Below, in pieces: positions 16,001 to 23,602 of a stretch of DNA of 32,624 nt. The stretch spans positions 1-32,624 of the forward strand of contig JAFEER010000258.1 of the NCBI GenBank assembly GCA_018240985.1, given 5' to 3'. A model generated the notes under the pieces. The model worked only from the letters and a program-made list of their open reading frames with translations. It was not told where the DNA came from and ran no database searches. Every line of letters starts with the position of its first letter. Position 1 is the first letter of the stretch. Origin of the DNA: Pseudomonadota bacterium. GTDB taxonomy: Bacteria > Pseudomonadota > Gammaproteobacteria > Burkholderiales > Burkholderiaceae_C. Both the position numbers and the translations under genes were made by a program.

Positions 16001-16915
16001 ATGAGTGATTTCACCAGTAGTTTCTGGTCTATTTGGGTGGCGGGGATTTCCCTCGCCGGCATCATTGGCTGTGCCTTGTTGCTATGGATTACCTCGCGCA
16101 AGAAGGTGGAGTCGGCTGCCGACAACACCACTGGCCATGTTTGGGATGAAGACCTCAGGGAAATGAACAACCCCATGCCCCGTTGGTGGATGTGGCTGTT
16201 CGTCATTACCATCCTGTTTGGATTCGCCTATCTGGCTGCCTATCCGGGCTTGGGCACCTTCAAGGGGCAGCTGGGTTGGACGCAGATTGGTGAGTACCAG
16301 GCTGAGGTGGAAAAGGCCAACGCCGAGTTGAAGCCCTTGTATGCGCGTTTTGACAGCATGACGACCGAGCAGATTGCCGCCGATCCGGCCGCCATGGCCA
16401 TCGGGGATCGCTTGTTCATGAACAATTGCGCACAATGCCACGGCTCGGACGCGCGGGGCAGCAAGAGCTTTCCCAACCTTACCGACAACGATTGGCTGCA
16501 TGGCGGTACGCCCGACGACATCCGCACGACTATTCATGACGGCCGCATCGGCGTGATGCCGCCCATGGCTGCTGCCGTGGGTTCCACCGATGATGTTCGT
16601 AACGTCGCGCAATATGTACTCAGCCTGTCTGGTAGTCCGCACGACTCACTCAAGGCGTCGCTGGGCAAGGCAAAATTTGGCGCTTGTGCAGCCTGCCACG
16701 GTATGGATGGCAAGGGCAACACCGCCTTGGGAGCCCCTAACCTGACCGATGACATCTGGCTGCATGGCTGGGGTGAAGCAGCGATCATCGCTATGATCAA
16801 CAACGGTAAGACTAACCAAATGCCGGCGCAGGCAGGAAAGCTGACGGATCAACAGATCAACGTGCTGGCCGCCTATGTCTGGGGCTTGTCCCATAAGCCC
16901 GGCGCTGCAAAATAA
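16001..16915 (+). CDS. ccoP: Cbb3-type cytochrome c oxidase subunit III (di-heme c)
   Basis: A 304-residue di-heme cytochrome c that accepts electrons from soluble carriers. Two membrane segments (about 8-30 and 63-81) precede the periplasmic part. The heme sites are C143-A-Q-C146-H147 and C229-A-A-C232-H233. Methionines in GVMPPM and NQMPAQAG are the probable axial ligands. The N-terminal FixP domain motif HVWDEDLREMNNPMPRWW is intact. It is the last structural gene; a terminator follows within 15 bp. Confidence 0.97.
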   Translation: MSDFTSSFWSIWVAGISLAGIIGCALLLWITSRKKVESAADNTTGHVWDEDLREMNNPMPRWWMWLFVITILFGFAYLAAYPGLGTFKGQLGWTQIGEYQAEVEKANAELKPLYARFDSMTTEQIAADPAAMAIGDRLFMNNCAQCHGSDARGSKSFPNLTDNDWLHGGTPDDIRTTIHDGRIGVMPPMAAAVGSTDDVRNVAQYVLSLSGSPHDSLKASLGKAKFGACAACHGMDGKGNTALGAPNLTDDIWLHGWGEAAIIAMINNGKTNQMPAQAGKLTDQQINVLAAYVWGLSHKPGAAK

Positions 16916-16928
16916 GGCGTAGGTATCG

Positions 16929-16970
16929 GCCGGCAACCCCTGGCAGGGGTGCCGGCTGTTTTTCGTTTTT
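16929..16970 (+). terminator. Intrinsic terminator after ccoP
   Basis: GCCGGC-A-ACCCC (16929-16940) pairs with GGGGT-GCCGGC (16946-16956), with one bulged A and a 5-base loop. T-runs follow at 16959-16963 and 16966-16970. It separates the oxidase subunits from ccoG, allowing the downstream genes lower read-through expression. Confidence 0.8.
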
Positions 16971-17002
16971 GCAGGCTCTTTTTGCACCAAGGGATTACTG
17001 AC

Positions 17003-18445
17003 ATGAAGCCAGCAGAAGGAAAGCCCCGCAAGGTTATCTCCATTGCGGCCGCACCGGCGGAAAAACCAACGACTCAAACCGCTTCATTGTACGAGGCGCA
17101 GAAAAAAGTCTACCCGCGCTCCATTGGCGGGGTGTTTGACAGTTGGCGCTGGATTATGGTGTACGTCACCCAGCTCATCTTTTATGGGCTGCCCTGGTTG
17201 CAGTGGGGCGAGCGCCAGATGGTGTTGTTTGACCTGGGTGCAAGGCGATTTTACATTTTTGGTCTGGTGCTGTATCCACAGGATTTCATTTATCTGACAG
17301 GCCTGCTCATCATCTCGGCCTTGGCGCTGTTTTTGTTTACTGCGGTGGCGGGGCGGCTCTGGTGCGGGTTTTCCTGTCCACAAACGGTTTACACCGAGAT
17401 CTTCATGTGGCTAGAACACAAGATCGAGGGCGACCGCAGTGCACGTATCCGTTTGGATAACGGCCCATGGACATTTGAAAAAATTTGGAAGAAATCGCTC
17501 AAGCAGTTGGTTTGGGTCAGCGTGGCGTTCTGGACTGGTTTCACATTTGTCGGGTATTTCGTACCCATCCGGGAATTGGGAGGGGAGCTTTTATCGCTGA
17601 ATGGGAACTGGCAGATTTTCTGGGTTTTTTTCTACGGTCTGGCAACCTATGGTAATGCTGGGTATTTGCGCGAGCAGGTTTGCAAGTACATGTGCCCCTA
17701 CGCGCGCTTCCAGAGCGCGATGTTTGATAACGACACCCTGGTCGTCACATACGACCCCGAGCGTGGTGAACCGCGTGGCCCACGCACAAAGGCTGTGGAC
17801 TACAAGGCCAAGGGTCTGGGAGACTGCATCGATTGTTCGCTGTGCGTGCAGGTCTGTCCCACGGGTATCGACATACGCAATGGCTTGCAGTACGACTGCA
17901 TTGGCTGCGGCCTGTGCGTCGATGCCTGCAACACCGTGATGGACAAAATGCAGTATCCGCGCGGTTTGATTCGCTTCTCTACGCAAAATGGCGTAAAGAA
18001 CCATTGGACTCAGTCGCAGATGCTCAAGCGCGTGCTGCGTCCACGCGTGTTGTTTTATTCTGCGATCCTGCTGGCGCTATGCATCGGCATGATGGCCAGC
18101 CTTGTGGTGCGCACGCCATTGAAGGTGGATATTGTGCGCGATCGCGCGGCGTTGTCACGTATCGTGGCCGGTGGCAAACTCGAAAACATATACCGCCTGC
18201 AGATCATGAATGCCACCGAAGGGGCGCAGCGCTACGTGATTGGTGCACATGGGTTGGACGGCCTTGAAGTGATTGTTGAACCGGAGATCGAGATTGGGCC
18301 GGCTGAATCACGCTGGGTGGCGGTGCGTTTGCAGATTCCCTACGGATCCGCAACACCCGGATCGCATGCCGTGTATTTTGATATCAAGGCCCAGGGCGAT
18401 AAAGGGCAGGTCGTGGAAAAATCCGTGTTTCTGGTGCCACGCTAA
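17003..18445 (+). CDS. ccoG: Cbb3 oxidase assembly protein, membrane iron-sulfur protein CcoG
   Basis: A 480-residue membrane protein of the FixG/CcoG/RdxA family, reported elsewhere as a cupric reductase that prepares Cu(I) for the oxidase. About five membrane helices surround the conserved RLWCGFSCPQTVYTEIFMW segment. Two 4Fe-4S ferredoxin clusters are seen in CIDCSLCVQVCPTGIDIRNG and CIGCGLCVDACNTVMDK. The C-terminal Ig-like domain (about 370-480) ends VVEKSVFLVPR. ATG 17003 follows AAGGGA at 16989-16994; the longer frame from 16949 begins inside the terminator and is rejected. A small perfect hairpin, TGATGCA-TGCC-TGCATCA, lies just after the stop (18450-18467). Confidence 0.95.
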   Translation: MKPAEGKPRKVISIAAAPAEKPTTQTASLYEAQKKVYPRSIGGVFDSWRWIMVYVTQLIFYGLPWLQWGERQMVLFDLGARRFYIFGLVLYPQDFIYLTGLLIISALALFLFTAVAGRLWCGFSCPQTVYTEIFMWLEHKIEGDRSARIRLDNGPWTFEKIWKKSLKQLVWVSVAFWTGFTFVGYFVPIRELGGELLSLNGNWQIFWVFFYGLATYGNAGYLREQVCKYMCPYARFQSAMFDNDTLVVTYDPERGEPRGPRTKAVDYKAKGLGDCIDCSLCVQVCPTGIDIRNGLQYDCIGCGLCVDACNTVMDKMQYPRGLIRFSTQNGVKNHWTQSQMLKRVLRPRVLFYSAILLALCIGMMASLVVRTPLKVDIVRDRAALSRIVAGGKLENIYRLQIMNATEGAQRYVIGAHGLDGLEVIVEPEIEIGPAESRWVAVRLQIPYGSATPGSHAVYFDIKAQGDKGQVVEKSVFLVPR

Positions 18446-18522
18446 TGGGTGATGCATGCCTGCATCATCGCGTTCATTCAGTGTTCGACTAGGGCCGCCT
18501 GAGGCCCAGGGAGTTTCTGGCT

Positions 18523-18801
18523 ATGACATCCAATTCATCAACAATTTCAAGGCCTGAGTCTCCGCCCTGGTGGCGGCATGGATATGTCTGGTTGATTATT
18601 TCGGGGCCAGCCATTGTTGTCGTTGCCGGTTTTATTACCTTGTGGTTGGCGCTTGCTCAACCCGATCCCGTGCTGGAGGAAGATTATTATCAACGTGGTC
18701 TGGATATCAACAAGACCCTGCAAAACTCCGATTCGAGCATGACGCCGGCCACAAAAGGGCGTAACCACGCGGCCACTCCGTTACAGGATCAACCACGATG
18801 A
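18523..18801 (+). CDS. ccoH: FixH/CcoH family cbb3 assembly protein (short form)
   Basis: A 92-residue protein with a single membrane helix (about 22-44) followed by the diagnostic QPDPVLEEDYYQRGLDINKTLQ of FixH/CcoH. The usual family is about 150-170 residues, so the periplasmic domain is reduced to a 25-residue tail. Short forms of this type are usual in Burkholderiales as far as I know. It follows ccoG by 77 bp, with a CAGGGAG RBS at about 18507-18513. It likely helps the late assembly of the oxidase together with CcoS and CcoI. Confidence 0.88.
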   Translation: MTSNSSTISRPESPPWWRHGYVWLIISGPAIVVVAGFITLWLALAQPDPVLEEDYYQRGLDINKTLQNSDSSMTPATKGRNHAATPLQDQPR

Positions 18802-18870
18802 TGGCGTAGCCTTAATCAGGGGAATATTTGCGCATCGCATGGATGCTAGGAAATACTAGGAGGTGCTTTG

Positions 18871-19158
18871 ATGTGGGTGCAACGATTGATGTGGATTGCA
18901 TGGCCTGCCTTTCTCATGGCTGGCGTTTTGGAGATGATGGTGTTTGCCTTCGTGGATCCGGAGGCGCTGCAGTGGTTTGATCAACCTGTGAATCTGTCGC
19001 GGCAGGGCGTCTACACGGTTGCGTTTTTCGTGTTCTGGCTGATCATCATGGCGTCTGGTGCGCTCACGACGCTGCTGTCGTTCTCGCCCTTTGAGTTCAA
19101 CGGCGGCCAAGCACCAGAGTCTGATAGGTCGGGCGATAGCACCAAATACGCGCCCTGA
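18871..19158 (+). CDS. Small two-helix membrane protein of unknown function
   Basis: A 95-residue protein starting behind an excellent RBS, AGGAGG (18858-18863). Two hydrophobic segments are clear (about 8-27 and 47-70), with a charged loop FVDPEALQWFDQPVNLSRQG between them and a polar tail (NGGQAPESDRSGDSTKYAP). I do not recognise a characterised family. Its place directly after ccoH and before the convergent fnr gene suggests a link with cbb3 oxidase biogenesis, but nothing in the sequence (no CxxC, no His/Met clusters) shows metal binding. Confidence 0.8.
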   Translation: MWVQRLMWIAWPAFLMAGVLEMMVFAFVDPEALQWFDQPVNLSRQGVYTVAFFVFWLIIMASGALTTLLSFSPFEFNGGQAPESDRSGDSTKYAP

Positions 19159-19162
19159 TTCC

Positions 19163-19201
19163 AGCACCTTGGGGTCATGCGCTACCCCTTGGCGTGGTGC
19201 T
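19163..19201. terminator. Possible hairpin between convergent genes
   Basis: AGCACC-TTGGGGT (19163-19175) is largely complementary to ACCCC...GGTGCT (19184-19201), giving an imperfect stem in the 44 bp between the convergent stops. No T-run follows, so intrinsic termination is uncertain. Confidence 0.35.
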
Positions 19202-19202
19202 C

Positions 19203-19946
19203 TCAATGGCAGGACTGTTGGCTGTTCACGATGCGCTTCAAGGCATCGGTGTTCACAATGCGCACGTTGCGTTGCTTGACTTCGACGATTCCTTCTTCTA
19301 CGAACTTGGAGAAGGTTCGGCTCACGGTTTCAAGTTTCAGGCCCAGGTAGCTGCCGATTTCCTCGCGTGTCATGCGCAGCACCAGTTCTGACTGCGAAAA
19401 TCCGCGTGCGTGCAGGCGTTGCACCAGATTCAGCAGGAAAGCGGCAAGGCGTTCCTCAGCGCGCATGCTGCCCAGCAACAACATGACTCCATGTTCGCGC
19501 ACGATCTCGCGGCTCATGATTTTGTGCACATGGGTCTGCAGTGCCGTCACCTCGCGTGACAACTCCTCGATGCGCTCAAAGGGCATGACGCACACCTCTG
19601 CGTCCTCCAGCGCCACGGCGTCACAGGTGTGGTGGTCATTGACGATGCCGTCCAGGCCGATGATTTCGCCCGCCATTTGAAAGCCAGTCACCTGATCACG
19701 CCCATCTTCGGTCGCAACGCAGGTCTTGAAAAACCCCGTACGAATGGCGAACAGGGAGGTAAACGGCTCCCCATTGCGAAACAGGGTTCCGCCGCGCTTG
19801 ATCTTGCGACGTACCGCAACGACGTCATCGATGCGTTTGAGCTGCTGGTCATCCAGGCCCACAGGCATACATAGCTCGCGGAGATTGCAGTTCGAGCAGG
19901 CAACTTTGATGGATTGCAGCGAGGAAGACACGGATACTCGGTTCAT
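19203..19946 (-). CDS. fnr: Fnr/Anr-type oxygen-sensing transcription regulator
   Basis: A CRP/FNR-family regulator of 247 residues that senses oxygen through a 4Fe-4S cluster. The ligands are visible as C17, C20 and C26 (ACSNCNLRELC) plus C108 (HHTCDAV). A cyclic-nucleotide-type sensory domain (about 30-150) is followed by a dimer helix and the HTH REEIGSYLGLKLETVSRTFSKF. Its recognition helix has the E-x2-SR pattern that reads TTGAT half-sites. Matching boxes are found next to uspA/ccoI, ccoN and hemN in this window. A 19-bp palindrome with TTGAT/ATCAA halves lies 58 bp upstream of its start. Confidence 0.96.
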   Translation of the reverse strand: MNRVSVSSSLQSIKVACSNCNLRELCMPVGLDDQQLKRIDDVVAVRRKIKRGGTLFRNGEPFTSLFAIRTGFFKTCVATEDGRDQVTGFQMAGEIIGLDGIVNDHHTCDAVALEDAEVCVMPFERIEELSREVTALQTHVHKIMSREIVREHGVMLLLGSMRAEERLAAFLLNLVQRLHARGFSQSELVLRMTREEIGSYLGLKLETVSRTFSKFVEEGIVEVKQRNVRIVNTDALKRIVNSQQSCH

Positions 19947-20003
19947 GGTGTGAGCTTACATGCGAATGTGACCGAGACTTTGAATGTCGCGATTCGTTGA
20001 AGG

Positions 20004-20022
20004 ATTTGATCCAAGATCAAAT
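20004..20022. promoter_or_regulatory. Palindrome ATTTGATCCAAGATCAAAT between fnr and hemN
   Basis: Two perfect Fnr-like half sites (TTGAT and ATCAA) are separated by 5 bp where Fnr normally needs 4; the flanking A/T extends the symmetry to 7+7. It lies 58 bp upstream of the fnr start and 27 bp from the canonical box. It may be an fnr autoregulation site or a site for a related CRP-family protein. Confidence 0.4.
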
Positions 20023-20048
20023 TGTGACCATGCCGGCCTCAAGGTAGC

Positions 20049-20062
20049 TTGATCACCATCAA
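20049..20062 (+). promoter_or_regulatory. Perfect Fnr box TTGATCACCATCAA upstream of hemN
   Basis: All ten consensus positions of TTGAT-N4-ATCAA match. The box ends 54 bp before the hemN ATG, which fits activation of hemN by Fnr when oxygen is low. Confidence 0.88.
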
Positions 20063-20116
20063 GGACGCAAAGGGAACTCTACGGCACAGTGCGCACCAAT
20101 TGCAAGGAACCCTTTC

Positions 20117-21499
20117 ATGACCGTTGTTACCACCGAGCTCTTGAGACGCTTTGACGTCCCGGGGCCGCGCTACACGTCCTACCCGACGGCTGACCGTTTT
20201 GTGGAGGCATTTGGCGAGAAGCAATACATCCTGGCGCTCGAGCAGCGCCGCGTAGGGTCGGTGGGCAAGGCCATGCCGCTGTCGCTGTATGTGCATATAC
20301 CGTTCTGCGAATCGCTCTGCTACTACTGTGCGTGCAACAAGATCATTACCCGGCATCCCGAGCGGGCCGAGGTCTATCTGCGTTACCTGAGCCGGGAGAT
20401 CGACCTGCACACCGCCCATTGCGGCGTTGGCCAGTACGTCAGTCAGCTGCACTTTGGTGGTGGCACCCCCACCTTCTTGTCTGACGATGGCTTGCGTGAA
20501 CTCATGGGCATGCTCAAGCGCAGTTTTGTGCTGGTGCCCGGAGGCGAATACTCGATCGAGGTCGATCCACGCACCGTGGATGAGCAGCGCCTTGCCTTGC
20601 TGGCCGAGCTGGGTTTCAACCGCCTCAGCTTTGGCGTGCAGGATTTCGACCCCGAGGTGCAAAAAGCGGTGCATCGCATACAGCCCGCTGAGAAGGTGTT
20701 TGACCTCGTCGAGAGTGCGCGCAAGCTGGGCTTCGAGTCGGTGAACGTGGATCTGATCTATGGCCTGCCGCGGCAGACGCCCGAGTCGTTTGGTCGAACC
20801 CTGGAGCAGGTGGCGCAATTGCGGCCTGACCGAATTGCGCTCTACGCCTACGCCCACCTGCCGGAGCGCTTCAAGTCACAGCGCCGGATCATCACTGCAG
20901 AACTGCCCATGGCATCGGCCAAGGTGTCGATGCTGGCACGCTCCATCGATGCATTCATGGGTGCTGGCTACGTCTACGTGGGCATGGATCACTTTGCGTT
21001 ACCCGATGATGCGCTGGCCATCGCCAAGCGTCAGGGGCGCCTGCACCGCAACTTCCAGGGCTACAGCACCCAGCCTGACTGCGATCTGATCGCCTTGGGC
21101 GTATCAGCCATTGGACGCGTGGGCGCCACGTACAGCCAGAATGTCAAGACCCTGGATGAGTATTACGACGCCATCGACCACGGCCATCTGCCGGTGGTGC
21201 GTGGCCTGGCGCTGACCAAGGATGATCTGGTGCGCCGCGCCGTCATCATGGCCCTGATGTGCCAGGGGGAACTACTGTTCGAGCCGCTGGAGCAGTCCTG
21301 GCTCATTGATTTCCGCAGCTATTTTGAAACGGAGCTGCGGCAGCTGGAGGAGATGGCCGAGCAAGGCTTGGTCACCATCAGCGCGGAGGGTGTCACGGTC
21401 ACCAGCATGGGGTGGTTCTTCGTGCGTGGGGTGGCCATGGTATTTGACAGGTATTTGCAGGCCGATCGGAACAGAGCGCGCTTTTCCCGCATCATTTGA
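20117..21499 (+). CDS. hemN: Oxygen-independent coproporphyrinogen III oxidase
   Basis: A radical SAM enzyme of 460 residues that converts coproporphyrinogen III to protoporphyrinogen IX without oxygen, supplying heme for cbb3 oxidase. The cluster motif is C64-x3-C68-x2-C71-x-C73 (FCESLCYYCAC), where the last cysteine marks true HemN instead of HemW. The leader RRFDVPGPRYTSYPTADRF is the HemN N-terminal signature that buries the substrate. GGGTPTFL (SAM-binding glycine motif), SFGVQDF and the C-terminal HemN domain follow. Expression is likely Fnr dependent through the box at 20049. A membrane protein gene begins 3 bp after the stop. Confidence 0.97.
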   Translation: MTVVTTELLRRFDVPGPRYTSYPTADRFVEAFGEKQYILALEQRRVGSVGKAMPLSLYVHIPFCESLCYYCACNKIITRHPERAEVYLRYLSREIDLHTAHCGVGQYVSQLHFGGGTPTFLSDDGLRELMGMLKRSFVLVPGGEYSIEVDPRTVDEQRLALLAELGFNRLSFGVQDFDPEVQKAVHRIQPAEKVFDLVESARKLGFESVNVDLIYGLPRQTPESFGRTLEQVAQLRPDRIALYAYAHLPERFKSQRRIITAELPMASAKVSMLARSIDAFMGAGYVYVGMDHFALPDDALAIAKRQGRLHRNFQGYSTQPDCDLIALGVSAIGRVGATYSQNVKTLDEYYDAIDHGHLPVVRGLALTKDDLVRRAVIMALMCQGELLFEPLEQSWLIDFRSYFETELRQLEEMAEQGLVTISAEGVTVTSMGWFFVRGVAMVFDRYLQADRNRARFSRII

Positions 21500-21502
21500 G
21501 CC

Positions 21503-22225
21503 ATGTTATGGGCTCTGGCATCGACGGCATTCTTCCTGGGTTTGATGGGTGGGACACATTGTCTCGTCATGTGTGCAGCGCCTTGCGCGGCGTTGACGGG
21601 GCAGGCGCGTGCCCCCGCCACTGATGTGCAGGTGGTGCACTGGATGCCCCGAACTGGCGCCGTGCAGCGCACGGCAAGCTTCCATGTGGGGCGCCTGCTG
21701 GGTTATGGGGCCGCGGGCGCGCTGGCTGCTTATGCCATGGAGCGCCTGGCTTGGCTTGGCCAGAATACTGCTGCCTTGCGCCCGGCCTGGACGATGCTGC
21801 ATGTGCTGATCCTGGCCTGGGGTATGTTGATGATGCTGCAGGCGCGCCAGCCGGCATGGCTGGAGGCGGCAGGGCGCGCTGTATGGGCCAAGGTGCGGCC
21901 ACTGGTGGAGCGGCCCGGGGGGCTGTTGGTGACGGGCATGGCCTGGGCGTTATTGCCTTGCGGCTTGCTCTATACCGCCCTGCTGTCCGCGGCCTTGAGT
22001 GGCAGCGTGTTGCGTGGCGCGCTGTGCATGGTGCTGTTTGGCATTGGCAGCGGTATCTGGTTAGTGGCGGGGCCCATGGTGTGGCGCGGAATGCGCGCGC
22101 GTCTGAACAAGGCGGCCAGTTCCTGGGGCACCAGGCTGGCGGGCGCCGTGCTTTTTGGCATGGGCGCTACCGCCTTGTGGATGGATGTGGTACACGGGCA
22201 ACCAGCTCCCTGGTGTTTGCCCTGA
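21503..22225 (+). CDS. UreH/TauE-like (sulfite exporter family) membrane protein, likely cbb3-linked
   Basis: A 240-residue protein with about six membrane helices. The start MGGTHCLVMCAAPCAALTG is the conserved Cys-containing motif of the UreH-like/DsbD-like membrane family (GGxHCxxMC), and a second half-repeat motif ALLPCGLLYTALLSAALSG follows. Homologues often sit in cbb3 loci beside ccoS or hemN, and a role in copper or thiol handling has been suggested; the sequence alone does not prove a substrate. It starts 3 bp after hemN and is probably cotranscribed. An ATG without strong RBS suggests translational coupling. The 105 bp after it show no clear terminator. Confidence 0.85.
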   Translation: MLWALASTAFFLGLMGGTHCLVMCAAPCAALTGQARAPATDVQVVHWMPRTGAVQRTASFHVGRLLGYGAAGALAAYAMERLAWLGQNTAALRPAWTMLHVLILAWGMLMMLQARQPAWLEAAGRAVWAKVRPLVERPGGLLVTGMAWALLPCGLLYTALLSAALSGSVLRGALCMVLFGIGSGIWLVAGPMVWRGMRARLNKAASSWGTRLAGAVLFGMGATALWMDVVHGQPAPWCLP

Positions 22226-22330
22226 TGTCTTGTGATGTAATAAGGTGCATGAGAAGTAACGAGTCATAATGGTTCTGTATCATGGGCAGCATGGCTACTT
22301 ATCTGTCAAGCCCATAGCAAGCGAACCGAA

Positions 22331-23602
22331 GTGAGCCAGTCTGTCCTGATCGATGTCGATGCCCTGCGTGTGGGGATGTTCATCCAACTCGAACTGGGTT
22401 GGATGAAGCATCCCTTCCCGATGAGCAACTTCAGGCTCTCATCTGCCGAGCAGATCCGCGTGTTGCGTGAGATCGGGTTGAAGGCCGTGCGTTATGTCCC
22501 TGCCAAAAGCAGTCACGTGCTGGAGGGGCGACGGGAATCCGCGCTTGAGGCGGTTGCATCGCAGCGGCATGAGGATGAGGTTCTGGAACCCGATGAGGTA
22601 GCTGCCACCGACCTGCTGGCGCAATTCAACGCCAGCCAGAAGCGCTGCACTCAACGTTTTCAGGAAGCCACCCGCACCTATGCCGCGGTGTCTGCAACTG
22701 TGCAGGCCGAACCACGGCAGGCACGTGAGCAGGCCGAGACCTTGATCGGCACATCCGTGGCCGACCTGCTGACGAAGGGGCCCTGTGCAGTGCATCTGCT
22801 GGCGGGCGGCGTCGGCCAGCCTTCGGCGGTGCATGCCGTCAATGTCATGGTGCTGGCCCTGTTGCTGGGGAAATCGCTGGGTTTGCAGGCTCAGCAATTG
22901 CATGGACTGGGTGTGTCTGCACTGCTGCATGACATAGGCAAGCTGGGACTGCCCGCCTATGTTGGCGAGCCTGGTGCCGCGCTCACTGCGGTTGACAGAC
23001 GGCGCTATCAAAGCCATGTGGGCCTGTCGGTAGAACTGGCGCAGAGGATGGATTTGCCCAGTGATGTCCTCATTGCCATTGCGCAGCATCACGAAATGGC
23101 CAATGGCAGCGGCTATCCACTGCATCTTTTAGCGGACGACATCAGCCCCTGGGGGCAGATACTGGCGCTGGTCAATCGTTACGACCGCCTGTGCAACCCA
23201 CTGCACGGTGAGGAGGCCTTGACACCCCATGAGGCGGTGGCAAGGCTTTTTGCCCTGTTGCGCGCAAATTTTGACGCATCGGTGCTGGGTGCATTCATTC
23301 GCATGATGGGCGTGTACCCGCCAGGCTCGCTGGTGCAGTTGGTGGACGGACGTTATGCGGTGGTGGTGGTCGTGGATCCATCCCACGCCCTGCGCCCATG
23401 TGTCGTGCCATATCAGAAGGGCGTTCCGCGTGGTGATGCCGCCGTCTTGAACTTGGCCGGGATGCCCGAGCTTGGCATTTTGCGCAGCCTCAAGCCCGCG
23501 CAGCTGCCGCGCGCCGCCTTGGACTACTTGCTGTCGCAACCGCGCATCAGCTACTTTTTCGAGCGCGCCCTAGGTTCGCCCGATCGAGGAGACTGTGCGT
23601 GA
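22331..23602 (+). CDS. HD-GYP domain cyclic-di-GMP phosphodiesterase with DUF3391
   Basis: A 423-residue probable c-di-GMP phosphodiesterase. The N-terminal DUF3391 (about 1-130, starting LIDVDALRVGMFIQLELGWMKHPF) precedes the HD-GYP domain (about 155-330). Metal-binding H200-D201 are in LLHDIGKLGLP, and the second motif is HHEMANGSGYP (253-263). The usual Asp of HHExxDGxGYP is Asn258, but the histidines and the GYP remain. The start is GTG 22331; no strong RBS. The stop overlaps the GTG of the next gene (GTGA), so the two c-di-GMP proteins are made together. Confidence 0.93.
   Translation: MSQSVLIDVDALRVGMFIQLELGWMKHPFPMSNFRLSSAEQIRVLREIGLKAVRYVPAKSSHVLEGRRESALEAVASQRHEDEVLEPDEVAATDLLAQFNASQKRCTQRFQEATRTYAAVSATVQAEPRQAREQAETLIGTSVADLLTKGPCAVHLLAGGVGQPSAVHAVNVMVLALLLGKSLGLQAQQLHGLGVSALLHDIGKLGLPAYVGEPGAALTAVDRRRYQSHVGLSVELAQRMDLPSDVLIAIAQHHEMANGSGYPLHLLADDISPWGQILALVNRYDRLCNPLHGEEALTPHEAVARLFALLRANFDASVLGAFIRMMGVYPPGSLVQLVDGRYAVVVVVDPSHALRPCVVPYQKGVPRGDAAVLNLAGMPELGILRSLKPAQLPRAALDYLLSQPRISYFFERALGSPDRGDCA

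Noticed and set aside
20004-20022. Canonical Fnr box at the 19-bp palindrome
   Set aside because: The half-site spacing is 5 bp, not 4; kept only as a candidate regulatory palindrome.
22226-22330. Promoter for the c-di-GMP genes (CATAAT at 22265-22270)
   Set aside because: A -10-like hexamer exists but no -35 at proper spacing, so I do not annotate it.
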